Assembly (NCBI GenBank): GCA_017452895.1
Contig: JAFTLE010000064.1
Coordinates: forward strand, 1-40,381
Reading direction: 5' to 3'
Source of the DNA: Clostridia bacterium
GTDB lineage: Bacteria; Bacillota; Clostridia; Oscillospirales; CAG-272
DNA length: 40,381 nt
Shown here: positions 14,117 to 22,332 of the stretch, in pieces
Layout of the letters: each line of letters opens with the position of its first letter
How positions within the stretch are numbered: the first letter of the stretch is position 1
Notes under the pieces: generated by a model
What the model saw: the letters and a program-made list of their open reading frames with translations, nothing else
Told to the model about the DNA's origin: nothing
Database searches by the model: none
Position numbers and translations under genes: made by a program

Positions 14117-15142
14117 ATGAACGCTGAATTTTTTAACGCGCTGGATCTGCTCGAAAAGGAAAAGGGCATTCCGAAGGATTACATGCTTGAGAAGGTTGAG
14201 GCGGCTCTCGTGAGCGCATTCAAGAAGGAATGCGGCTCGAGCGAGAACGTCCGCATCGTGCTTGACCCCGTCAAGAAGGACGTCAGGGTCTATCAGCAGA
14301 AGACGGTCGTTGAGACGGTCGAGGATCCCTTGACCGAGATCAGCCTTGAGGAGGCGAAGGCGCTTTCGCGCCGTCACAAGCTCGGCGGCGTCGTGGAGTT
14401 TGAGCTGAAGCCGAAGAGCTTCCGCCGTCTGTCGGCGGGTGCGGCAAAGCAGGTCATCATTCAGGGCATCCGTGAGGCGGAGCGCGCACGCGACATCCGC
14501 GAATATGAGAACAGAAAAGAAGAGGTCATGACCGCGCGTGTCTACAAGATCGACGACACCAACGGCAACGTGATCCTCGAGCTTGGAAAGGGCACCGTTG
14601 TTCTGCCGAAGAACGAGCAGCTGCCGACCGACCGCTTCAAGGTCGGTGATTACGTCAAGGTCGTCGTGACCGAGATCAATACGACCTCGGAGCGCGGACA
14701 GATCGTGACGATTTCGAGAACGCATTCGGGACTCATCAAGCGTCTGTTTGAGGAGGAGGTCCCCGAGATCCGTGACGGCACCGTCATCATCAAGGCGGTC
14801 GCGCGTGAGGCGGGTGTTCGCAGTAAGATCGCGGTGCTTTCGCGCGATGAAAACGTAGATCCCGTCGGTGCTTGCATCGGCGCGCACGGTATGCGTATCG
14901 GCAACGTGATGAACGAGTGCCGCGGCGAGAAAATCGACGTCATTCCATACAGCGAGGATATTTGCGAGTTCGTAAAGGCGGCGCTCTCCCCTGCCGAGGT
15001 CATCTCGGTCGAGAAGGTGAGCGATCGCGCCTGTGAGGTCAAGGTTGCTCCCGAGCAGCTTTCTCTTGCGATCGGGCGTGAGGGCATCAACGCAAAGCTT
15101 GCCGCGCGTCTGACCTACATGAAGATTGATATCAAGGCGTAA
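14117..15142 (+). CDS. nusA: Transcription termination/antitermination factor NusA
   Basis: 341 residues: the short Bacillota form without the C-terminal acidic repeats of E. coli NusA. Order: N-terminal RNA-polymerase-binding domain (1-125), S1 domain (about 135-200, 'MTARVYKIDDTNGNVILELG'), KH1 with 'GACIGAHGMRIGNVMNECRG' and KH2 with 'SLAIGREGINAKLAARLT', both with intact GXXG loops for RNA binding. It modulates pausing and termination at RNA polymerase. It sits between rimP and rnpM, 27 and 12 bases from them. Confidence 0.98.
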   Translation: MNAEFFNALDLLEKEKGIPKDYMLEKVEAALVSAFKKECGSSENVRIVLDPVKKDVRVYQQKTVVETVEDPLTEISLEEAKALSRRHKLGGVVEFELKPKSFRRLSAGAAKQVIIQGIREAERARDIREYENRKEEVMTARVYKIDDTNGNVILELGKGTVVLPKNEQLPTDRFKVGDYVKVVVTEINTTSERGQIVTISRTHSGLIKRLFEEEVPEIRDGTVIIKAVAREAGVRSKIAVLSRDENVDPVGACIGAHGMRIGNVMNECRGEKIDVIPYSEDICEFVKAALSPAEVISVEKVSDRACEVKVAPEQLSLAIGREGINAKLAARLTYMKIDIKA

Positions 15143-15154
15143 AAGAGGCATCAT

Positions 15155-15439
15155 ATGGCAGAAAAGGGACAAAAGGTAAAAAAGATCCCTATGAGGCGCT
15201 GCATTGGCTGCGGTGAGCATTTTCCGAAGCGGGAGTTGATCCGCGTCGTGCGTTCTCCTGAGGGATCGACCGCACTTGATTTCACGGGGCGCGCACCCGG
15301 ACGCGGCGCATATCTTTGCGCGCGCACGGCATGCTTTCAGAAGGCTCGCAAGACACACCGAATGGAGCAGAATCTGAGCTGCAGCATCTCCGAGGACGTA
15401 TACGAGGCTTTACGAAAGGAGCTGGAGGCGGCAGAGTGA
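15155..15439 (+). CDS. rnpM: RNase P modulator RnpM (YlxR)
   Basis: 94 residues. The YlxR signature is 'MRRCIGCGEHFPKRELIRVV' followed by 'DFTGRAPGRGAYLC' and a final cysteine-bearing 'ARTACFQKARK'. The B. subtilis homologue binds the RNase P RNA and modulates its activity. Its stop overlaps the GTG of ylxQ (GTGA at 15436-15439). The conserved position between nusA and ylxQ supports the call. Confidence 0.93.
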   Translation: MAEKGQKVKKIPMRRCIGCGEHFPKRELIRVVRSPEGSTALDFTGRAPGRGAYLCARTACFQKARKTHRMEQNLSCSISEDVYEALRKELEAAE

Positions 15440-15753
15440 ACCGACATCTGACAACGCTTGGGCTGGCACGGCGCGCAGGGCGGCTCATCATCGGAGCGCC
15501 GATGGTGTGCGAGGCATTGCGCTCGGCGCATCCGCCCGTTTACGTGTTCTATGCGTGCGACGTATCGGCACCGACCGAGCGCCGTCTGACATCCAAATGC
15601 GCGTATTATAAAATTCCAATCATGAAGCTGGAAGCATCGACTGAGATGCTTGGCAATGCCGTCGGCAAGACGGGGGCGGTCGCGGCGGTCGCGCTGACCG
15701 ATGCGGGCTTTCTTACCGCACTGCATCTTACCGACAGGAAAGGACGAGAGTGA
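15436..15753 (+). CDS. ylxQ: YlxQ, L7Ae/L30e-family RNA-binding protein
   Basis: 105 residues from a GTG at 15436, with GGAGG 8 bases upstream inside rnpM. The L7Ae-like fold is shown by '[20 protein letters not shown]' and '[20 protein letters not shown]' followed by '[18 protein letters not shown]'. Relatives bind kink-turn RNA. It overlaps infB by 4 bases. Confidence 0.9.
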   Translation: MNRHLTTLGLARRAGRLIIGAPMVCEALRSAHPPVYVFYACDVSAPTERRLTSKCAYYKIPIMKLEASTEMLGNAVGKTGAVAAVALTDAGFLTALHLTDRKGRE

Positions 15754-18257
15754 ATATGGCGATCAAACTGACGAAAATTTCAAAGGATTTCAATATAAAG
15801 GGCAAGGATCTGCTTGACCTTCTCAAGACGTACGGTCTTGAGAAGAAGGCAGGCGGTGCGCTTGAGGACGACGAGATGGAGATCTTCTTCCAGAAGTACA
15901 CCGTCGACAATCAGCTGAAAAATCTCGGCGACTACCTTGACGGTGTGGCAACGCTGACGGTTGAGCGCGCAGCCCCCGCTGTCAAGGAGGAGGCACCGAA
16001 GGAGGAGCCGCCCGCAGAGCAGAAGGCAGAGCCCGAAAAGAAAGAGGAGGCGCCGAAGGAGCAGAAGGCAGAGCCGAAGAAAGAGGAGGCAAAGCCCGCG
16101 CCGACGCCCGAGAAGCCCGCACCGAAGAAAGAGGAAGCGAAGCCTGCGCCGAAGAAGGAAGAGCCGAAGAAGAAGCCGAAGCAATCCTTCAAGACGATCA
16201 TGCCCCCCGCAGGAACGAATCTGCCGACGGGCGGCGGCGAGACGGTCGTGGTGAAGCAGAAGAACCGCGTCGTCGACACGCGTACCTCCTACGTCGATCT
16301 GTCGAAGTACGACGAGCACCGTGATTATACGGGCTACGGCGCACGCGTTTCGGATAACCACCAGAACAGACAGAAGCTGAAAAAGCAGGACACCCGCGCA
16401 CAGGGCAAGGCGGGCCGCGAAAAGATCGACAAGGAACGCGAGAAGATGAAGCGGATGGAGGCAGAGCTTGCGAGAAAGAAGCAGCTTGAGATCACCATTC
16501 CCGACGAGATCACCGTCGGCGAGCTTGCGACCCGTCTGAAGAAGACCTCTGCCGAGGTCGTGAAGAAGCTCATTATGATGGGCGTGATGGCGACCGTAAA
16601 CGAGACCATTGACTACGATACCGCGTACCTCATCGCCGACGAGTTCGGCGCGAAGGCAACGCGTGAGGTCGTTGTGACCATTGAGGAGCGCTTGTTTGAC
16701 GAGGCTGAGGATACCGCCGAGGACCTGTCGGATCGTTCGCCCGTCGTTTGCGTAATGGGTCACGTTGACCACGGTAAGACCTCGCTTCTCGACGCGATCC
16801 GTCACACCAGCGTTACGCGCGGTGAGGCGGGCGGTATTACCCAGCACATCGGTGCGTACCGCGTCAGCATCAACGGAAAGGACATCACCTTCCTTGATAC
16901 CCCCGGTCACGAGGCGTTTACCGCAATGCGTGCGCGCGGAGCGCAGGCAACCGATATTGCCATTCTGGTCGTCGCCGCTGACGACGGTATCATGCCGCAG
17001 ACGGTTGAGGCGATCAACCACGCGAAGGCGGCAGGCATCGACATCATCGTTGCCATCAACAAAATGGATAAGCCCGAGGCAAATCCCGACGCGATCAAGC
17101 AGGAGCTGACGCAGTACGAGCTGGTTCCCGAGGAATGGGGCGGCGACGTCATCTGCGTACCGATCTCCGCGAAGACGGGTATGGGCATCGAGGATCTGCT
17201 TGAAAACGTTCTGCTCGTTGCAGAGGTCAAGGAGCTTCGCGCAAACCCGAACCGCCGTGCGAAGGGTCTGATCATTGAGGCGAAGCTTGATAAGGGCCGC
17301 GGTCCCGTTGCAACCGTGCTGGTGCAAAACGGTACTCTGCACGCAGGCGACGTCGTAATCGCAGGTACTGCCGTCGGCCGTGTCCGTGCAATGACAAACG
17401 ACAAGGGCGAGCTTGTGAAGGCCGCAGGCCCGAGCGTTCCCGTTGAGATCATCGGTCTTGCCGAGGTTCCTGAATCGGGCGACGAATTCAACGCCGTTGA
17501 GGATGAGCGTATGGCGCGCGACCTCGCGGAGCAGCGCCGCGAAAAGATGAAGCAGGAGACCTTCAAGGCAAACTCCCGTATGTCGCTTGACGCGCTCTTT
17601 GATCAGATGGGCGAGGGTGTCAAGAATCTTAATATCATCGTAAAGGCAGACGTTGGCGGCTCGGTCGAGGCGGTCAAGGCTTCGCTTCTGAAGCTCTCCA
17701 ACGAGGAGGTCAAGGTTGCTGTCATCCACACGGGTGTCGGCGGCATCACCGAAAGCGACGTTATGCTGGCAGACGCATCCGACGCGATCATCGTCGGCTT
17801 CAACGTCCGTCCCGACAAGGGCGCTGTCGATTCGGCGGAGCGCAGCGGTGTTGATATCCGCACCTACCGCGTCATTTACGAGTGCATCGACGAGATCACC
17901 GCGGCAATGAAGGGTATGCTTGCTCCGACCTATAAGGAAACGGCACAGGGCCGCGTCGAGGTGCGCCAGCTCATCCACGTTCCGAACGTGGGCTATATTG
18001 CAGGGTCCTACGTGCTGGACGGAAAGGTTACCCGTCAGTCGCTCGTGCGCGTCGTGCGCGACGGCATCGTCGTATTCGACCGCCGTGCCGAGGAGACCGA
18101 GAGCTTCTCGAACAAGATCGGCTCTCTGCGCCGCTTCAAGGACGACGTAAAGGAGGTCGCTCAGGGCTACGAGTGCGGTATCATGCTCGATCGCTTCAGC
18201 GATCTGAAGGTCGGCGATATCCTCGAAGCGTATATCATGGAAGAAGTCGAAAGATAA
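15750..18257 (+). CDS. infB: Translation initiation factor IF-2
   Basis: 835 residues from GTG 15750; an ATG at 15756 is an alternative two codons in. Residues 1-60 are an IF2-N domain; 75-150 are a Lys/Glu/Pro/Ala-rich linker of PAPKKEE-like repeats; a second IF2-N-like domain is at 246-300. The GTPase domain has G1 'GHVDHGKTS' (337-345), 'DTPGHEAF' (G3, 383) and 'NKMD' (G4, 437). Domains II-IV follow, ending in the fMet-tRNA-binding barrel. Codon use is strongly biased: the reverse strand stays open for 732 codons in register, meaning no TTA, CTA or TCA codons in that stretch, as expected of a highly expressed gene. It closes the operon. Confidence 0.98.
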   Translation: MNMAIKLTKISKDFNIKGKDLLDLLKTYGLEKKAGGALEDDEMEIFFQKYTVDNQLKNLGDYLDGVATLTVERAAPAVKEEAPKEEPPAEQKAEPEKKEEAPKEQKAEPKKEEAKPAPTPEKPAPKKEEAKPAPKKEEPKKKPKQSFKTIMPPAGTNLPTGGGETVVVKQKNRVVDTRTSYVDLSKYDEHRDYTGYGARVSDNHQNRQKLKKQDTRAQGKAGREKIDKEREKMKRMEAELARKKQLEITIPDEITVGELATRLKKTSAEVVKKLIMMGVMATVNETIDYDTAYLIADEFGAKATREVVVTIEERLFDEAEDTAEDLSDRSPVVCVMGHVDHGKTSLLDAIRHTSVTRGEAGGITQHIGAYRVSINGKDITFLDTPGHEAFTAMRARGAQATDIAILVVAADDGIMPQTVEAINHAKAAGIDIIVAINKMDKPEANPDAIKQELTQYELVPEEWGGDVICVPISAKTGMGIEDLLENVLLVAEVKELRANPNRRAKGLIIEAKLDKGRGPVATVLVQNGTLHAGDVVIAGTAVGRVRAMTNDKGELVKAAGPSVPVEIIGLAEVPESGDEFNAVEDERMARDLAEQRREKMKQETFKANSRMSLDALFDQMGEGVKNLNIIVKADVGGSVEAVKASLLKLSNEEVKVAVIHTGVGGITESDVMLADASDAIIVGFNVRPDKGAVDSAERSGVDIRTYRVIYECIDEITAAMKGMLAPTYKETAQGRVEVRQLIHVPNVGYIAGSYVLDGKVTRQSLVRVVRDGIVVFDRRAEETESFSNKIGSLRRFKDDVKEVAQGYECGIMLDRFSDLKVGDILEAYIMEEVER

Positions 18258-18262
18258 AAAAC

Positions 18263-18294
18263 AAGGGGAACCTTTTCAAAAAGGTTCCCCTTTT
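18263..18294 (+). terminator. Terminator of the rimP-infB operon
   Basis: Perfect 14-base arms AAGGGGAACCTTTT and AAAAGGTTCCCCTT, continuing in TT, 6 bases after the infB stop. Confidence 0.85.
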
Positions 18295-18295
18295 C

Positions 18296-18327
18296 CCCCT
18301 CTAAAAGTCAAGAGGGGTTTTCTTTTT
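18296..18327 (+). terminator. Second hairpin and T-run after infB
   Basis: CCCCTCT, 8-base loop, AGAGGGG, then TTTTCTTTTT. It backs up the first terminator. Confidence 0.7.
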
Positions 18328-18345
18328 GGATTTTTTCATAGCAGG

Positions 18346-18373
18346 TTTTTTGCCAAGCTTTTTTGGCAAAAAA
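18346..18373. repeat. T/A-rich hairpin TTTTTTGCCAA...TTGGCAAAAAA
   Basis: Eleven-base perfect arms around GCTTTT. It can terminate either strand and lies 20 bases past the glnN stop on the minus strand. The same element, less complete, occurs at 5281-5310. Confidence 0.7.
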
Positions 18374-18393
18374 GCGTCGTTCTGTTTTGTATC

Positions 18394-20487
18394 TTACACT
18401 CTGAAGATCAGCTCTGCGTAGGTCGGATAGGGCCAGAAGTCGGCAGGGCAGATGGTCTCCATCTCGTCAACGACGGCACGCAGCCCTGCCATGGCGGGCA
18501 CGATCGTATCGGCGCAGACCGCCGCCTTTTCCTCAGCACCCTCGGCGGCAAGGAAAATGTCAACCTTTGTTTGCAATTCATCGACGGCGGCGTAGGCACG
18601 GTCGGAAAGCTCCGCCAAGCGCTCGACAGTCCTTCTCTGTCCGTTCACCTTGATGCCGACGTGATCCTGAAGCGCGCCGATCGTACCGGCCATATCGCCG
18701 AGGGCAGAGCCGACGGCGGGCAGAACATCGCGGCGGAGCATACGAAGCATGGTTTCCGCCTCGATGTGAATGACCTTCGCGTAGTTTTCAAAGAGGATCT
18801 CGGCACGCGAGAGGATCTCGGTGCGGCTCATAACGCCCATCTCGGTAAAGAGGGCGATATTCTTCTCATCGGTGAAATGACGGTAAGCGTCAACCGAGGT
18901 CTTGAGATTGGCAAGCCCGCGGCGCTCCGCTTCCTTCTCCCACTCCTCGGAGTAGCCGTTGCCGTTGAAGATGATGCGGCGGTGGTTGATGAAGGTCTTG
19001 CGGATCAGCGCGGTGACCGCCTCTGCAAGGTCCCCCTTCCCCGTCAGCTCGTCGGCAAATTCCGACAGCACCCGTGCGACGGCGGTATTCAGTACGACGT
19101 TCGGCATCGCAATATTCTGCGAGGAGCCGAGCATACGGAATTCAAACTTGTTGCCCGTGAAGGCGAAGGGCGAGGTACGGTTGCGGTCGGTTCTGTCGCG
19201 GCGGATGGTCGGCACGCTCGGCACACCGAGATTCATGACCTTACGGTGGCGGTGCGCCAGCGTTTGTCCTGCCACGATGGCATCGACCAGCTCGTCGAGG
19301 TCATCGCCGATGAACATCGAGACGATGGCGGGCGGTGCTTCTCCACTGCCAAGACGGTGATCGTTGCCCGCGTGGGCAACAGAAACGCGCAAAAGCTCCT
19401 GATACTCGTCAACCGCGCGCACGACGGCGGCGAGGAAGAGCAGAAATTGCAGATTCTCCTCAGGCGTTTTGCCGGGATCAAGGAGATTTTTGCCGCGGTC
19501 GGTGCAGATCGACCAGTTGTTGTGCTTACCCGAGCCGTTGACACCCGCGTAGGGCTTTTCGTGGAGCAGACAGATCAGATCGTGACGCTCGGCAACGAGC
19601 TTCATGACCTCCATCGTCAGAAGATTCTGGTCGACTGCCATATTGCCCTTTGCAAAGATCGGTGCCAGCTCGTGCTGGGCGGGGGCTGCCTCGTTATGCT
19701 TGGTCTTCGAGTTGATGCCAAGCTTCCAAAGCTCCTCGTCCACATCTGCCATATAGGCACGAATGCGCGTCTTGAGAGGACCGAAATAGTGATCCTCCAG
19801 CTCCTGCCCCTTCGGTGCGGGTGCGCCAAAGAGCGTGCGCCCCGTGAACATCAGATCCTCACGCAGCTCGTACATCTTGCGGTCAATGATGAAATATTCC
19901 TGCTCTGCGCCGACGGTGACGGCAACGCGCTCGGTCGCCGTGTCGCCAAACAGACGCAGAATGCGAAGCGTTTGTGCCGAGAGCGCGTCCATAGAGCGCA
20001 GAAGCGGTGTTTTGGTATCCAGCGCGTCGCCCGTGTAGGAGCAGAACGCAGTCGGAATATAGAGCGAGCCGTCACGCACGAAGGCGTAGGAGCCGGGGTC
20101 CCACATCGTGTAGCCGCGCGCCTCAAAGGTCGAGCGCAGACCGCCCGACGGGAAGCTCGATGCGTCGGATTCCCCCTTGATGAGGCACTTGCCCGAGAAA
20201 TCCATCACGACCTTACAGTTCCCGACCGAGGAAATGAAGGAATCGTGCTTCTCCGCAGTCATACCCGTCAGCGGCTGAAACCAATGCGTGTAGTGGGTCG
20301 CGCCCTGCTCGATCGCCCAATCCTTCATTGCTGAAGCAACGGCATCGGCGATCGATGCGTCGATCTCACCGCCCGTGTCCATCGTGCAAATCAGCGATTC
20401 GTAGACCTCACGCGGTAGCCGCTTTCGCATCACGTCCTCGTTAAAGACCTGACACCCAAACAGCTCCGGTATATTTTTCTGCTCCAT
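18394..20487 (-). CDS. glnN: Glutamine synthetase type III
   Basis: 697 residues from the ATG at 20487 (GGGAG 9 bases upstream; a GTG at 20508 is possible but lacks a site). GSIII is the long bacterial form and makes glutamine from glutamate, ammonia and ATP. The N-terminus 'FGCQVFNEDVMRKRLPREVY' is GSIII-specific; the catalytic core carries 'GAEQEYFIIDRKMYELREDL', 'TKHNEAAPAQHELAPIF', 'LHEKPYAGVNGSGKHNNWS' and 'SGEAPPAIVSMFIGDDLDE', with the metal-binding Glu and His residues of the family. The C-terminus has the typical long helical extension. Strong codon bias (587 codons without TTA, CTA or TCA) suggests high expression. It is monocistronic. Confidence 0.97.
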   Translation of the reverse strand: MEQKNIPELFGCQVFNEDVMRKRLPREVYESLICTMDTGGEIDASIADAVASAMKDWAIEQGATHYTHWFQPLTGMTAEKHDSFISSVGNCKVVMDFSGKCLIKGESDASSFPSGGLRSTFEARGYTMWDPGSYAFVRDGSLYIPTAFCSYTGDALDTKTPLLRSMDALSAQTLRILRLFGDTATERVAVTVGAEQEYFIIDRKMYELREDLMFTGRTLFGAPAPKGQELEDHYFGPLKTRIRAYMADVDEELWKLGINSKTKHNEAAPAQHELAPIFAKGNMAVDQNLLTMEVMKLVAERHDLICLLHEKPYAGVNGSGKHNNWSICTDRGKNLLDPGKTPEENLQFLLFLAAVVRAVDEYQELLRVSVAHAGNDHRLGSGEAPPAIVSMFIGDDLDELVDAIVAGQTLAHRHRKVMNLGVPSVPTIRRDRTDRNRTSPFAFTGNKFEFRMLGSSQNIAMPNVVLNTAVARVLSEFADELTGKGDLAEAVTALIRKTFINHRRIIFNGNGYSEEWEKEAERRGLANLKTSVDAYRHFTDEKNIALFTEMGVMSRTEILSRAEILFENYAKVIHIEAETMLRMLRRDVLPAVGSALGDMAGTIGALQDHVGIKVNGQRRTVERLAELSDRAYAAVDELQTKVDIFLAAEGAEEKAAVCADTIVPAMAGLRAVVDEMETICPADFWPYPTYAELIFRV

Positions 20488-20504
20488 AGCTTTCAACTCC
20501 CACG

Positions 20505-20519
20505 GCACGCCTTGCGTGC
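20505..20519 (-). promoter_or_regulatory. Small hairpin in the glnN leader
   Basis: GCACGC, AAG, GCGTGC (minus strand) makes a 6-bp stem in the short 5' leader, ending about 18 bases before the glnN ATG and just ahead of its GGGAG. Possible translation control; no known riboswitch or glutamine-RNA pattern is recognised. Confidence 0.5.
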
Positions 20520-20539
20520 AAAAATTTCTTTACCCTACA

Positions 20540-20567
20540 ATTATACCACACGCGCGACTTTTGTCAA
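20540..20567 (-). promoter_or_regulatory. glnN: Promoter of glnN
   Basis: Minus strand: TTGACA (20567-20562), 16-base spacer, TATAAT (20545-20540), with an extended -10 (TGG before TATAAT). A perfect consensus promoter, in line with a highly expressed gene. Confidence 0.85.
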
Positions 20568-20607
20568 GTATTTTCGACAATGCGGCGTCTCCTCTTCACG
20601 ATTTGAC

Positions 20608-20636
20608 TTGACAAAGCAGGGGGAATGATATATAAT
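20608..20636 (+). promoter_or_regulatory. Promoter of the exonuclease gene
   Basis: TTGACA (20608-20613), 17-base spacer, TATAAT (20631-20636): both boxes are perfect. It is divergent from the glnN promoter, with about 40 bases between the -35 boxes. Confidence 0.85.
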
Positions 20637-20672
20637 AGTCGGGTAAGAGAAAAATGAGAGGACAACCCCTTC

Positions 20673-21659
20673 ATGTATTATATCACTTTGGACCTGGAAT
20701 GGAACCAGGCCTATCAGCAAAAGGCGCTCGCCGTGCAAAAGCGGCTCGCCCTCCGCTTACGCGGAGAGGTAATCCAGATCGGCGCGGTGAAGCTGGACGA
20801 AAATATGGTGCCCTGCGGCAGCTTCAGCATGATCGTACGGCCGAAATTTTACAAGCGCATTCTGCGCCACGTGTCCCGACTGACAGGCATCACGCAGGAG
20901 CAGATCGACAACGGGATCACGCTGCCCGAGGCGGCTGAAAAATTCCGCCGCTTCTGCGGTGAGGATTACGCCTTCCTGACCTGGGGACCCGACGACATTC
21001 CGATGCTTGCCGACAACCTGCGCGCACACAAGCTCGATACCGATTGGCTCGCGCCGACCTACGATCTGCAGCCGATGTTCAACAACGTCACCGACGGTGA
21101 GAGCCGTCAGCGGTCGCTTGAATTCGCAATGGAGCATTACGAGATCCCGCAGAATCTGCCCGCGCACGACGCGCTCAACGATGCCTACTTCACCGCCCTC
21201 GTCGCCGCACGGCTGGAGGTGCCGCGGCAGATCAGGGAAAACGTCAGGCGCAAGAACGCGGACGAGGTCGTTCGGGAGATTGGCAACGCCGACATCGGTG
21301 AGGACGGCTACCCGACGCTTGAGTCGCTTTTGCTGATCCCCGCCTTTACGGAGCCCGCCTGCGTGCGTTGCGGAAGGGCACTCACGACGGAGGATGAGGT
21401 TCTGCACGCGAAGGGGCAGCGCTATTCCCGCCTTTACACCTGTGCGGAGCACGGCTCCTTCCTTTACACGCTCCACCCCGTTAAGAATTTTGACGAGACC
21501 TGGCGCGCTCGCTTACGCGTCATCCGTGCAAGCGAGGCTGACATTACAAAATACCGCGAGCGACTGAAGCTCGCCGTCGCCCGACGCCCCTACCGCCGCC
21601 ATCGGCGCAAGCCCAAGCAGGGACAGGCGAAACCGACCGGAAACGCAAACAACGGTTAA
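20673..21659 (+). CDS. DEDDh 3'-5' exonuclease with C-terminal zinc-binding region
   Basis: 328 residues. The exonuclease domain (1-180) has ExoI 'ITLDLEWNQAY' (Asp7, Glu9), ExoII around 'LTWGPDDIPML' and ExoIII 'LPAHDALNDAYFTALVAARL' with the His-x3-x-Asp arrangement of DEDDh enzymes, as in KapD/Eri1-like proteins. Residues about 230-275 carry 'CVRCGRALTTEDEVLH' and 'TCAEHGSFLY', a likely zinc ribbon, and the protein ends in a basic tail ('RRPYRRHRRKPKQGQ') suited to RNA or DNA binding. The substrate is unknown. It is a single-gene unit with its own promoter and terminator. Confidence 0.85.
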   Translation: MYYITLDLEWNQAYQQKALAVQKRLALRLRGEVIQIGAVKLDENMVPCGSFSMIVRPKFYKRILRHVSRLTGITQEQIDNGITLPEAAEKFRRFCGEDYAFLTWGPDDIPMLADNLRAHKLDTDWLAPTYDLQPMFNNVTDGESRQRSLEFAMEHYEIPQNLPAHDALNDAYFTALVAARLEVPRQIRENVRRKNADEVVREIGNADIGEDGYPTLESLLLIPAFTEPACVRCGRALTTEDEVLHAKGQRYSRLYTCAEHGSFLYTLHPVKNFDETWRARLRVIRASEADITKYRERLKLAVARRPYRRHRRKPKQGQAKPTGNANNG

Positions 21660-21660
21660 C

Positions 21661-21687
21661 AAAAAAGCGTGCAAAGCACGCTTTTTT
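21661..21687 (+). terminator. Terminator of the exonuclease gene
   Basis: A6-GCGTGC, AAA, GCACGC-T6: perfect 12-base arms. The identical 27 bases recur at 22306-22332. Confidence 0.88.
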
Positions 21688-21706
21688 GTTTTTTATCGGC
21701 AATCTG

Positions 21707-21735
21707 TTTACAAAATCACGTATTTATGCTATACT
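21707..21735 (+). promoter_or_regulatory. Promoter of the small lipoprotein gene
   Basis: TTTACA (21707-21712), 17-base spacer, TATACT (21730-21735), 38 bases before the ATG. Confidence 0.72.
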
Positions 21736-21772
21736 GAAGTCAAGAATACTATGAAGAAACGGAGACCTACGA

Positions 21773-22297
21773 ATGAAAAAGAGCCTTTCCTTATGCTTTG
21801 CATGCGTGCTTCTTCTCTGCTCGCTCACGGCGTTTGCATCCTGCGCTGAAAGACCCGAGCTTGATTTCGCGACCGCCGCTGAAAATCTTGAGGCGGAGGG
21901 TTATACGGTCTCGTACTATACGGCAGAGGATCACGATCTCGCCGAAGGTATAGTGCGCTATCTTATGGCGTACGAGGGCTCGGATTTCCATGATAAAGCT
22001 GACTACTTCGTTATGGAAGAGTACGACGATACAAGGATGGCGAAGCTCGCGTATCTCGAGCAAAAGAGGATCTTCGATGCAAAGCTTGAGGAGTATGAGT
22101 TAAAGATCAAGACCCTTGAAAGAACGTTGGAGCTTTATTCGGATGATCTGAACGACGCCGTGCGCGAGGATTATAAAAGCAAGCTGAAATATTACAAGCA
22201 AGAATTGGATCGGTGGGAGGACGAATTCACGGTCGGCAGATTCGGCAAGACCGTCTGGTACGGTGCCGTCGATATTCTTGAGGACACCGAGGACTGA
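21773..22297 (+). CDS. Small lipoprotein of unknown function
   Basis: 174 residues. The signal peptide 'MKKSLSLCFACVLLLCSLTA' ends in lipobox FASC with Cys24. The mature part starts with 'LDFATAAENLEAEGYTVSYY', a pattern seen in other small clostridial lipoproteins, and contains a charged helical segment about 105-150 ('KLEEYELKIKTLERTLELYS') likely to form a coiled coil. I do not recognise a family. It stands alone between its own promoter and terminator, and is A/T-richer than its neighbours. Confidence 0.8.
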   Translation: MKKSLSLCFACVLLLCSLTAFASCAERPELDFATAAENLEAEGYTVSYYTAEDHDLAEGIVRYLMAYEGSDFHDKADYFVMEEYDDTRMAKLAYLEQKRIFDAKLEEYELKIKTLERTLELYSDDLNDAVREDYKSKLKYYKQELDRWEDEFTVGRFGKTVWYGAVDILEDTED

Positions 22298-22305
22298 ACC
22301 CAAAT

Positions 22306-22332
22306 AAAAAAGCGTGCAAAGCACGCTTTTTT
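22306..22332. terminator. Shared terminator between the lipoprotein and methyltransferase genes
   Basis: The same perfect hairpin as at 21661-21687 (A6-GCGTGC, AAA, GCACGC-T6). It works in both directions and its right edge overlaps the stop codon of the convergent methyltransferase gene (22331-22333). Confidence 0.87.

Noticed and set aside
15780..17978. A 732-residue reverse open frame inside infB
   Set aside because: Same cause: strong codon bias of infB. The frame overlaps intact GTPase motifs on the other strand.
18571..20334. A 587-residue plus-strand open frame opposite glnN
   Set aside because: In-register reverse frame of a codon-biased gene; glnN on the minus strand carries all family motifs.
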